A DNA stretch of 29,119 nucleotides from Clostridiaceae bacterium (lineage in GTDB: Bacteria; Bacillota; Clostridia; Lachnospirales; Lachnospiraceae), in the NCBI GenBank assembly GCA_902362865.1, contig CABIYE010000030.1, positions 1-29,119 on the forward strand, written 5' to 3'. Shown piece by piece: positions 8,770 to 15,614 of the stretch. The notes below the pieces were generated by a model. That model was given only the letters and a program-made list of their open reading frames with translations, did no database searches and was not told where the DNA came from. Each line of letters starts with the position of its first letter. The stretch's first letter is position 1. A program made the translations under genes and the position numbers.

Positions 8770-9496
8770 AATTGAGAATGTATACGGAGAGACAGTAGAA
8801 TTTTATGATTTATCAGCTCTTTCACAGATAGGGAACAAAAAAATTGTTTTAAACAAATTTGCTGATATGGTTAAGGATTTAGATGGAATCATTTTGGATA
8901 TAGGTGCAGGAACTGGAAAAACAACAATAGAGATGGCTAATATGATATGTGATAAAGAAATAATTGCTTTAGAACCATCGGCTTATATGAGAACAGCGTT
9001 TATGGCAAGATTAATGGAGCATAATGAAGTTAAAGAGAGAATTTCTCTATTGCCGATAGATGTAGGTAAATATTCATTTCGAGATAAAATAAGTGGTGTA
9101 ATGTGCATGGGAGTACTTGGACATTTAAAAAGGGATGAACAAGAAAAATTATTGTATAAATTAGATAAAAATTTGAATATAAATGTCCCAATCCTGATAG
9201 AACTTTTAGAACCGAAATTTCTTGTTGCGCCAGTAGGAAGTAGAATATCGGTGGCTACTCAAGGAAGATTGCGCTATGAGACGTATATTACTGATATAAA
9301 GCAAGTGGGGATGGATCAATGGACATGGAGATTGACCTATAAAGTTTTTTGTGGTAAAAACATAGTTAGTACTGTAGATAGCCTAATGTCGTGGAATTAT
9401 CAGAGTGTGGAAAAAATTTTAAACCAATTGACAAAAATGCACTTTAGAACAGCTAAATTATCAGAAACATTATTACTTGCAATAAAAGCACGATAA
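8753..9496 (+). CDS. Class I SAM-dependent methyltransferase (tailoring)
   Basis: The 247-residue protein contains the SAM-binding motif I ILDIGAGTGKTT (47-58) and an acidic residue (Glu74 in IALEPS) after strand 2, as in small-molecule methyltransferases of the Methyltransf_25/11 type. It is last in the biosynthetic operon and overlaps the imide reductase. The ATG at 8753 lies only 1 bp after GGAG (8748-8751), which is too close. A TTG at 8762 in the same frame has a 10-bp spacer and may be the real start, giving 244 residues. In pyochelin and yersiniabactin assembly, methyl groups go onto ring nitrogen or carbon; here N- or S-methylation of the Cys-Cys product is plausible, but the position cannot be read from sequence. 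No clear terminator follows. Confidence 0.88.
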   Translation: MTGLNEIENVYGETVEFYDLSALSQIGNKKIVLNKFADMVKDLDGIILDIGAGTGKTTIEMANMICDKEIIALEPSAYMRTAFMARLMEHNEVKERISLLPIDVGKYSFRDKISGVMCMGVLGHLKRDEQEKLLYKLDKNLNINVPILIELLEPKFLVAPVGSRISVATQGRLRYETYITDIKQVGMDQWTWRLTYKVFCGKNIVSTVDSLMSWNYQSVEKILNQLTKMHFRTAKLSETLLLAIKAR

Positions 9497-9588
9497 ATAT
9501 GAACTTCAGATAAAATTAACTCTCGAACTGTCAGGTGTTCCTAAAATGCCATATTTATAAGATAATTTAGCGATGTGCAGGGAGAACA

Positions 9589-9696
9589 ATGAGAATTAAT
9601 ATTAAATTGTCAGTACAATGGGTTTTAAAAGTGACTTTATCGTCTTGTGAGATGCAGAAAGAAATGGAAGTAAGTGAAGTTTGTAATTTACATTAA
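9589..9696 (+). CDS. Possible 35-residue small protein between operon and regulator
   Basis: A short frame with ATG at 9589 is preceded by GGGAG at a good distance (9580-9584) and ends at TAA 9694. The peptide has a mixed composition with two cysteines and no recognisable motif. It sits in the 293-bp gap between the methyltransferase and the AraC gene, which otherwise holds the araC promoter. It may be a real small ORF, a leader, or chance. Confidence 0.2.
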   Translation: MRINIKLSVQWVLKVTLSSCEMQKEMEVSEVCNLH

Positions 9697-9727
9697 GTAG
9701 TGTCTGCTTTTTACATGATTACAAAAT

Positions 9728-9756
9728 TTGACTTTTTACTTTGGAAGTTGTAAAAT
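9728..9756 (+). promoter_or_regulatory. Sigma-A-type promoter for the AraC regulator
   Basis: TTGACT (9728-9733) and TAAAAT (9751-9756) are separated by exactly 17 bp, close to the housekeeping consensus. The predicted start lies about 25 bp before the GGGAGG ribosome site of the AraC gene. The regulator therefore has its own promoter, independent of the biosynthetic operon. Confidence 0.7.
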
Positions 9757-9789
9757 TTAATTAGTCTTATCTAACTTCGGGAGGAATGC

Positions 9790-10761
9790 TTGTACATGAC
9801 AAACCAATACATGAATAATCTTTATCGTGATCTGCTCTCTAATTCACCGCAGACAATAACCATAGATATTCCAGCAGACATGGGGACAGGGCAGATTTTA
9901 CAGGTGGTCACGAAACAGGGAGCAGTTGTTTCGGACTGGAAAATGAATTATTTTTCAGATATGAACGTGCAGGGAGTGAGTAGCGAAGAATACATTCAAA
10001 TGTTGTTCTGCTTCAATGATGGTGTTTCCTGGAATATTGCAGATAGCCGACAAAGTATCAGCATACAAAAAGGTGAGTCCTGTATTTATCGTGGGCACGG
10101 GAAAATGGAATATCTGTGCTATTCCAAACAAAACGATTTCCTTTTCAAAAATGTAAAAGTACCACTGTCGTATTTCCGTAAAATTATGAATGACTATTTT
10201 GATGTTGGTGAGATTGAGGTTTATCAGAAAAAACTATTGGAAGGTATATCAAAAGTAGGTATTACTCCCTATATGGAGCACATTTTTGCGGAACTGAAAG
10301 ACTTCACGCAATATCGCGGCGGATTGGGATACCTGTTTTTGGAAAGCAAAGTTTTTGAGTTGTTATCTGTATATTTGAGTGAGATTTTGGAACTGAGTAT
10401 TCTTGCGTCAACTTATATAGCAATTTCCAGAAGTGACCGAGAATCCATCATAGAAGCGAAGAGAATCATTGACAGTCAGCTTGCTTTGGCACCAAGTTGT
10501 GAGGAATTGGCGCGAAAAGTCAATATTAGTACTTCAAAATTGTCAAAGGGTTTTTCCTCGCTGTTTGGAACATCGGTTCATGCGTATATTATAGATCAGC
10601 GATTGGAAAAGGCGGCAAGTCTACTATTAGAAAGTAATTTGAACGTAAGTCAGGTGGCAGCATTTGTAGGCTATTCAAAACCGAGTAACTTTGCTGCGGC
10701 ATTCAAAAAGAAGTATGGGGTAATTCCTAAAAACTATAAAACGGAAAATACGATTGGTTAA
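9790..10761 (+). CDS. AraC-family transcriptional regulator of the metallophore locus (PchR/YbtA-like role)
   Basis: The 323-residue protein has a variable N-terminal sensor half and a C-terminal AraC DNA-binding domain at about 225-318. The first helix-turn-helix is around SCEELARKVNISTSKLSKGF, the second around NVSQVAAFVGYSKPSNFAAA, and the typical end FKKKYGVIPKNYK is present. PchR and YbtA are AraC proteins that activate siderophore genes when the metal-loaded siderophore is inside the cell. The position here, between biosynthesis and uptake operons, suggests the same role. GGGAGG (9779-9784) lies 5 bp before TTG at 9790 and 11 bp before ATG at 9796, so either start is possible; TTG is better spaced. 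Likely binding sites lie just downstream (10773-10806). Base composition is intermediate between the two flanking blocks. Confidence 0.9.
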   Translation: MYMTNQYMNNLYRDLLSNSPQTITIDIPADMGTGQILQVVTKQGAVVSDWKMNYFSDMNVQGVSSEEYIQMLFCFNDGVSWNIADSRQSISIQKGESCIYRGHGKMEYLCYSKQNDFLFKNVKVPLSYFRKIMNDYFDVGEIEVYQKKLLEGISKVGITPYMEHIFAELKDFTQYRGGLGYLFLESKVFELLSVYLSEILELSILASTYIAISRSDRESIIEAKRIIDSQLALAPSCEELARKVNISTSKLSKGFSSLFGTSVHAYIIDQRLEKAASLLLESNLNVSQVAAFVGYSKPSNFAAAFKKKYGVIPKNYKTENTIG

Positions 10762-10772
10762 AAATAAAAAAT

Positions 10773-10806
10773 ACCGATTTTGGGTAGAATAAAACCGTTT
10801 TTGGGT
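10773..10806 (+). promoter_or_regulatory. Direct-repeat operator, likely AraC-type activator site
   Basis: Two 13-bp copies, ACCGATTTTGGGT (10773-10785) and ACCGTTTTTGGGT (10794-10806), differ at one base and repeat at 21 bp, two helical turns. The second copy ends on the first base of the -35 of the ECF promoter. Tandem sites in phase and abutting the -35 are the classic layout for AraC activators. The AraC gene ends 12 bp before the first copy. Confidence 0.7.
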
Positions 10807-10834
10807 TGGAAATGTAGGCGTAAATTGTTATTAT
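10806..10834 (+). promoter_or_regulatory. Promoter of the ECF transporter operon
   Basis: TTGGAA (10806-10811), a 17-bp spacer and TATTAT (10829-10834). The -35 is imperfect, as expected for an activator-dependent promoter, and overlaps the second direct repeat. Transcription should start near 10841, inside the dyad that follows. Confidence 0.6.
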
Positions 10835-10837
10835 ATG

Positions 10838-10873
10838 TGGTGTAGTTAGAAAATGCTAACTACACCATTTTTT
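10838..10873 (+). promoter_or_regulatory. Perfect 12-bp inverted repeat with T-run: repressor operator, attenuator or terminator
   Basis: TGGTGTAGTTAG (10838-10849) and CTAACTACACCA (10856-10867) are perfect complements with a 6-base loop, followed by six T. As RNA it is a good intrinsic terminator for araC read-through. As DNA it sits on the predicted start of the ECF operon and its TTAG/CTAA core recalls DtxR-type boxes, so the repressor at 17375 could bind it. A hairpin this close to +1 could also attenuate the operon. Sequence alone does not decide. Confidence 0.6.
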
Positions 10874-10891
10874 AGATAGGAGGATACTGGT

Positions 10892-11488
10892 ATGAGTTCC
10901 CAGAAAAAAAGTTCCCGGCTTGAGGGAAAAGATTTAATTACTATCGGCATCTACACCGTCATCTATGTCGTCATTGTTATGCTGGTGGCGATGCTTGGCT
11001 TCATCCCCATTTTTATTCCGCTGATGGCGGTGCTGTGTCCTTTGATTGGCGGCATCCCCTATATGCTGTATGTTACAAAGGCTAAAAAATTCGGGATGAC
11101 TGCAATCATGGGTTTCCTGATTGGCCTAATCATGGTGTTCTTCGGCAACGGCTATCTTACTATGGTAACTGGTCTTGTTGGCGGTCTGTTGGCTGACGTG
11201 ATCCTGAAAAAGGCAGACTACAAAAGTGCAAAGAGTACAGTTCTTTCCTGCGGTGTGTTCAGCATCTGGGTGTTTGGCAACTTTGCTCCCATTTTCCTGA
11301 ACCGTGAAAGCTATATGGTAATGCTGACTGAAGGATACGGCGCTGAATATGCAGCTACCCTTAATACATATATGCCTATGTGGATTGCGCCTATTTTGCT
11401 GGTTGCCTGCTTTGTGTTTGGCCTTGTCGGAGGTATGATTGGGAAAGTCATTTGCAAAAAGCACTTCCAGCGTGCCGGTATTGCATAA
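10892..11488 (+). CDS. ECF transporter substrate-binding (S) component, MptD/Trep_Strep-like
   Basis: The 198-residue membrane protein has about six hydrophobic segments (about 16-40, 42-60, 68-88, 90-105, 117-135, 163-186) and basic ends. Size and context match the Trep_Strep/MptD-like S components, which occur beside siderophore-type genes in Firmicutes. A strong AGGAGG lies upstream. It is followed at once by a T component (stop and start overlap, TAATG) and a double ATPase, so the set is a dedicated ECF importer. The likely substrate, from context, is the metal-loaded thiazoline compound or its metal; no substrate residue can be named. The gene is clearly more GC-rich than the biosynthetic genes. 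Confidence 0.82.
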   Translation: MSSQKKSSRLEGKDLITIGIYTVIYVVIVMLVAMLGFIPIFIPLMAVLCPLIGGIPYMLYVTKAKKFGMTAIMGFLIGLIMVFFGNGYLTMVTGLVGGLLADVILKKADYKSAKSTVLSCGVFSIWVFGNFAPIFLNRESYMVMLTEGYGAEYAATLNTYMPMWIAPILLVACFVFGLVGGMIGKVICKKHFQRAGIA

Positions 11489-12240
11489 TGGCGCGGGAAA
11501 TTCTGCTCAGCAAAAAAACAGAACAAGGGTTGCGGCTCGATCCGCGTACAAAACTGTTGCTCATCTTCATCATAAGCATTTTTGTCATGGGTGGAACAGG
11601 CGGAGAAGCTATGGGACTGATCCGCCTTGTTCTTTGTGTGGTTCCGGCTATATTGCTGCTTACCTCGAAACAATGTGCAAAAGCTGTGGGCTATATTGCT
11701 GTGTTTTCTGTTTTTTATGCTGTCCAAATTTATGTTTTGCCGCACCTTACGGGGATATTGAATTTCCTTGTTTTGTTTACAATAGGATTCTTCTGCCGAA
11801 TCCTTCCCAGTGTTGCGATTGCTGCCTATGCAGTGAAAACAACAACGGTCAGTGAATTGATTTCCGGCATGGAAAGAATCCATATGCCTAAAGAAGTGAC
11901 GATCCCCTTAACGGTCATGTTCCGCTTCTTTCCAACTGTCTTTCAGGAGTCAGAAGCAATCAGTGACGCTATGAAAATGCGTGGGATTAAACTTGGAGGG
12001 AAAAAATCTTCAAAAATATTGGAGTATAAGCTGATCCCGATGATTACCTGCTCCGTGAAAATCGGTGAGGAACTTTCCGCTGCGGCAATTACCCGTGGCC
12101 TCGGCGCTCCTGTCAAACGCACAAACATTTGCCAGCTTAAATTCAATTTTGCCGATGTGGTGCTGATCTTGTTTTGTTGCTTTGTAGTGTTTTGGGCGAT
12201 TGCTTCCCCGATAATTTCCGCAGGAGGGATTTTGCCATGA
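11488..12240 (+). CDS. ECF transporter transmembrane (T) component, EcfT/CbiQ-like
   Basis: A 250-residue protein from the ATG that overlaps the S-component stop by one base. An in-frame ATG further upstream (11380) lies inside the S gene and is not needed. There are several hydrophobic helices (about 21-37, 43-58, 66-84, 89-112, 222-245). The two coupling-helix motifs of EcfT proteins are visible as MRG (164-166, in AMKMRGIKLGG) and TRG (202-204, in AAAITRGLGAP); they transmit ATPase movement. It should join the S component and the double ATPase below in one membrane complex. Its stop overlaps the ATPase start (ATGA). Confidence 0.87.
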   Translation: MAREILLSKKTEQGLRLDPRTKLLLIFIISIFVMGGTGGEAMGLIRLVLCVVPAILLLTSKQCAKAVGYIAVFSVFYAVQIYVLPHLTGILNFLVLFTIGFFCRILPSVAIAAYAVKTTTVSELISGMERIHMPKEVTIPLTVMFRFFPTVFQESEAISDAMKMRGIKLGGKKSSKILEYKLIPMITCSVKIGEELSAAAITRGLGAPVKRTNICQLKFNFADVVLILFCCFVVFWAIASPIISAGGILP

Positions 12241-13703
12241 TAGATTTTCAAAATGTTTCTTTTTCTTATGGTGAAGAATCCAGCGGCGGAGGGATTAGAA
12301 ATGTCAATCTCACCATAAACACAGGGGAATTTGTTTTACTTACGGGAGAATCCGGCTGTGGGAAAACAACGATTACCCGTTTGGTAAACGGGCTGGTGCC
12401 TCATTATTACGAGGGCAAATTAGAGGGCGATGTCCTTCTGGACGGAAAAAGCGTATCAGATACGCCGCTTTATGACTTGGCTGCTATGGTGGGATCTGTA
12501 TTCCAGAATCCCAAAAGTCAGTTTTTCAACGTGGATACGGATAGTGAATTAGCCTTTGCCTGTGAAAATTTAGGCTATCCTCAGGAGGATATCCTGAAAA
12601 GGATTGACCGGACAGTTTCCGATTATCATATTGAAGATTTGATGGGGCGAAGCGTGTTTGCTCTGTCCGGAGGCGAAAAGCAAAAAATAGCCTGTGCTTC
12701 ATCAAGTGTATTGCTGCCGGGAATTATGGCCCTGGACGAACCATCTTCTAATTTGGATATGGCTGCTATTGATGACCTGCGGCAGGTCCTAAGCCTCTGG
12801 AAAAAGCAGGGCAAAACAATTCTGATCGCAGAACACCGCCTTTACTACCTTCACGATCTTGCAGATCGTGTGCTGTATGTAAAAGATGGGGAGATTGAAC
12901 GGGAATACACGCCTGCTGAATTTGACAGCTTATCGGATGGCACTCGAAAAGAAATAGGGCTGCGGCCGTTTTCTCTCTCGAAGTTGAAGCCTGCGAATCA
13001 GTATCAGGCGCATACAGCTAAACAGATGGAATTTCAAAATTTCTGCTTTGCGTATAAAAAGCGGGAACCGGAAAGCCTCCATATTCCGAGTGCAGAACTG
13101 CCTGTTGGAGAAACGATTGCCATTATCGGTCTGAATGGCGCTGGAAAATCTACTCTGGCCCGCTGTATTTGCGGACTGGAAAAGAAGTGTGGCTTTTTGC
13201 AGGTTGAGGGGAAAACCCTTGATTGGAAAGCCCGGCTCAAACATTGCTACATGGTAATGCAGGATACCAGCCATCAGCTATTTACCGAAAGCGTGGCGGA
13301 TGAAGTGCTTCTGAGCATGGACAACAAGGATGAAACTGTTGTGGATAAAATCCTTAAACAGTTTGATCTGCTGGAATATAAAGACAGGCACCCGCTTTCT
13401 CTTTCCGGCGGGCAAAAACAGCGGGTAGCGATCGCGTCTGCCATTGTGAGTAACCGGGAGATCATTGTGTTTGACGAACCAACAAGCGGGCTTGATCTCA
13501 AACATATGCGGGAAGTTGCGCGGAGTTTGAAGTCACTCGCGGATCAGGGCAAAACGCTTCTTGTTATTACGCATGATCCGGAGTTGGTGATGGCGGGATG
13601 TTCGTATGTAGTCCATATGGAAAAAGGGCAAGTAAAAGAAAGCTATCCATTGGACGAATCCGGCAGTAAAAAGGTTTTGGATTTTTTCCGAATCCGCCAG
13701 TGA
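12237..13703 (+). CDS. ECF transporter double ATPase (EcfA1-A2 / CbiO fusion)
   Basis: A 488-residue protein with two complete ABC ATPase domains. Domain 1 has Walker A GESGCGKT (37-44), Q90, signature LSGGE (143-147), Walker B IMALDEPS with the catalytic Glu168, and His200. Domain 2 has Walker A GLNGAGKS (298-305), LSGGQ (389-393), Walker B IIVFDEPTSGLD at about 408-419 and an H-loop ITHD. The start is the ATG overlapping the T-component stop; the frame stays open farther upstream but inside that gene. The two fused domains replace the EcfA/EcfA' heterodimer and drive S-component import. A strong hairpin terminator follows. Confidence 0.93.
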   Translation: MIDFQNVSFSYGEESSGGGIRNVNLTINTGEFVLLTGESGCGKTTITRLVNGLVPHYYEGKLEGDVLLDGKSVSDTPLYDLAAMVGSVFQNPKSQFFNVDTDSELAFACENLGYPQEDILKRIDRTVSDYHIEDLMGRSVFALSGGEKQKIACASSSVLLPGIMALDEPSSNLDMAAIDDLRQVLSLWKKQGKTILIAEHRLYYLHDLADRVLYVKDGEIEREYTPAEFDSLSDGTRKEIGLRPFSLSKLKPANQYQAHTAKQMEFQNFCFAYKKREPESLHIPSAELPVGETIAIIGLNGAGKSTLARCICGLEKKCGFLQVEGKTLDWKARLKHCYMVMQDTSHQLFTESVADEVLLSMDNKDETVVDKILKQFDLLEYKDRHPLSLSGGQKQRVAIASAIVSNREIIVFDEPTSGLDLKHMREVARSLKSLADQGKTLLVITHDPELVMAGCSYVVHMEKGQVKESYPLDESGSKKVLDFFRIRQ

Positions 13704-13757
13704 ATTTTAGAAATTATGAATGTCAGGGCCGCCTTGACTGGACAGAAAGATAATGAT

Positions 13758-13792
13758 AAGAGGCCGCTTTACTTTGGCGGCCTCTTGTTTTT
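13758..13792 (+). terminator. Intrinsic terminator or attenuator after the ECF operon
   Basis: A perfect 10-bp stem, AAGAGGCCGC (13758-13767) with GCGGCCTCTT (13777-13786), loop of 9, then GTTTTT. Only 37 bp separate its end from the next ATG, and I see no good promoter there, so the ABC pair is probably reached by partial read-through. Confidence 0.85.
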
Positions 13793-13829
13793 GAAGCACA
13801 GACAGTACGGCTCAATATAAGGAGGGCTT

Positions 13830-15614
13830 ATGTTCAAAAAAATCTTTGAGTACGCAGGGCCATATAAGAAAAATATGTATGTGGCCACGGTTGTCGTACT
13901 GGTCAGCGTTCTTATGGGCATCCTGCCTTTTGTGCTGGCCTATCAGGTCATTTCGCCATTGGTTATGGGCGATTCTGTTGAAACAGAATTTGTTTTATTG
14001 CGTGTTATAGGGGTTTTGATCTGTCTTGTTTTGCAGGCGTTTTTTTATGGATGGGGATTATCAATTTCTCATAAAGCAGCATATAACACATTGTTCCGGC
14101 TGCGGGTATCTCTGCAAAAGAAGTTTGAGAAACTTCCCCTTGGCATTGTGGAGGAAAAAGGGACAGGGACAATCAAAAAGCTGTTTGTCGATGATGTGGA
14201 CAGCTTGGAATTGCTCCTTGCTCATTCAGTCCCAGAGGGTATCGCAAATTTACTGATCCCGCTGGTGATTTATGTTGCTATGTTTTGTGCGGACTGGAAA
14301 CTGGCTCTTATGTCTTTGGCCTCTATCCCGATCAGCCTGCTCTCCATGGTCATTATGTACTCTGTTGGAATGAAGCGCATGGGTCCCTACTATCAGTCTG
14401 CACAGAAAATGAACAACACGATCATTGAGTACATCAATGGTATGGAGGTTGTCAAGGTTTTCAACCGGGAGAGCGAATCTTACGAGAACTTCCGCAAGGA
14501 TGTAACGGACTATCGGGATTATACCTTGGCATGGTATAAGGCCGCCTGGCCCTGGATGGCGATATACGGAAGTCTACTGCCCTGCACTGTTATTCTGACT
14601 TTGCCTCTTGGGGCATGGTTTGTTCTCTGTGGCATAAGCACTTTACCTGATTTGATTTTAGTCCTCTGCCTTTCCCTCAGCATTGGGATTCCTCTCCTGA
14701 AAGCACTGGGCTTTATGGAGACGATTCCGAATCTGAATTATAAGATCACGGCACTTGAACAGATGTTAAATACGGCACCGCTGCAAGCTGCTGAGGATGA
14801 TTTCCACGGACAGGATTTTAACATTTCTTACGATCATGTTTCCTTTGCGTATCAGACGACACAGCCTGGCCCAGATGGGAAACCGATAATAGCGGAAAAC
14901 GAAGTCCTCCACGATATTACCTTTGTGGCACAAGCAGGACAAAAAACTGCCCTAGTTGGTGAATCCGGTTCTGGCAAGAGCACCCTTGCAAAACTGTTGA
15001 TCCACTACTATGACCCGCAGAAAGGGAGCATTTCCATTGGCGGGCAGAAACTTTGTGATATGAGCCTGGAGGCATTGAACAGCCGCATTTCCTATGTGGC
15101 TCAGGATCAGTACCTGTTTAACACCTCCCTGCTGGAAAATATCCGTCTTGGACGTTTGGATGCTACCGATGAGGAAGTAATGCAGGCGGCGAAGAAAGCC
15201 CGGTGTATGGAGTTTCTGGAAAAGCTGCCGCAAGGTATTCACTCCATGGCGGGCGATGCGGGGAAAATGCTTTCCGGGGGGCAGCGCCAGCGAATTTCCC
15301 TGGCGCGGGCAATATTGAAGGATGCCCCGATTGTAGTGCTTGACGAGGCCACGGCCTATGCTGATCCAGAAAATGAGGAAAAAATGGAGGCTGCTATTGC
15401 GGAGCTGGTGGAGGGAAAAACCTTGGTAGTTATCGCTCACAAACTTCCCGCTATAATGAACGCAGATCAAATATGCGTTATGGATCACGGAAAGATGGTG
15501 GCAACCGGAAAACATCAGGAGCTGATTCAAGCTTGCCCAGAATACCAAAAGTTGTGGAAAGCGGCTCAGGACAGCGCCGAGTGGAAAGTATCTACTGCAA
15601 AGGAGGGAAGATAA
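13830..15614 (+). CDS. YbtP/Irp6-like ABC half-transporter (membrane + ATPase), metallophore import
   Basis: A 594-residue half-transporter with an exporter-type membrane domain (helices within about 18-300) and a nucleotide-binding domain at about 335-590. The latter has Walker A GESGSGKS (377-384), Q425, signature LSGGQRQR (481-488), and Walker B IVVLDEAT with Glu506 followed by AYADPENE. That DEAT-(A/F)-ADPENE stretch is typical of the siderophore-associated subgroup. YbtP/YbtQ and mycobacterial IrtA/B have exporter topology but import ferric siderophore, and the partner gene starts right at this stop, so a heterodimer is expected. AAGGAGG precedes the ATG. Export of the ligand rather than import cannot be excluded from sequence. 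Confidence 0.92.
   Translation: MFKKIFEYAGPYKKNMYVATVVVLVSVLMGILPFVLAYQVISPLVMGDSVETEFVLLRVIGVLICLVLQAFFYGWGLSISHKAAYNTLFRLRVSLQKKFEKLPLGIVEEKGTGTIKKLFVDDVDSLELLLAHSVPEGIANLLIPLVIYVAMFCADWKLALMSLASIPISLLSMVIMYSVGMKRMGPYYQSAQKMNNTIIEYINGMEVVKVFNRESESYENFRKDVTDYRDYTLAWYKAAWPWMAIYGSLLPCTVILTLPLGAWFVLCGISTLPDLILVLCLSLSIGIPLLKALGFMETIPNLNYKITALEQMLNTAPLQAAEDDFHGQDFNISYDHVSFAYQTTQPGPDGKPIIAENEVLHDITFVAQAGQKTALVGESGSGKSTLAKLLIHYYDPQKGSISIGGQKLCDMSLEALNSRISYVAQDQYLFNTSLLENIRLGRLDATDEEVMQAAKKARCMEFLEKLPQGIHSMAGDAGKMLSGGQRQRISLARAILKDAPIVVLDEATAYADPENEEKMEAAIAELVEGKTLVVIAHKLPAIMNADQICVMDHGKMVATGKHQELIQACPEYQKLWKAAQDSAEWKVSTAKEGR

Noticed and set aside
1102..9496. Yersiniabactin- or pyochelin-like product with a salicyl cap.
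   Set aside because: No aryl-acid ligase, salicylate synthase, aryl carrier or first condensation/Cy domain is visible, and both A domains look cysteine-type. It stays possible only if the upstream DNA supplies these parts.
9700..9750. CTTTTTAC repeated twice with a 25-bp period upstream of araC, as a possible autoregulatory site.
   Set aside because: Short, AT-rich and not in helical phase with the 21-bp repeats downstream; no match to their sequence.
11439..11855. A 138-codon frame on the plus strand overlapping the ECF T component.
   Set aside because: It lies in another frame of a clear membrane protein with the two EcfT motifs, has a cysteine-rich, random-looking composition and no ribosome site.
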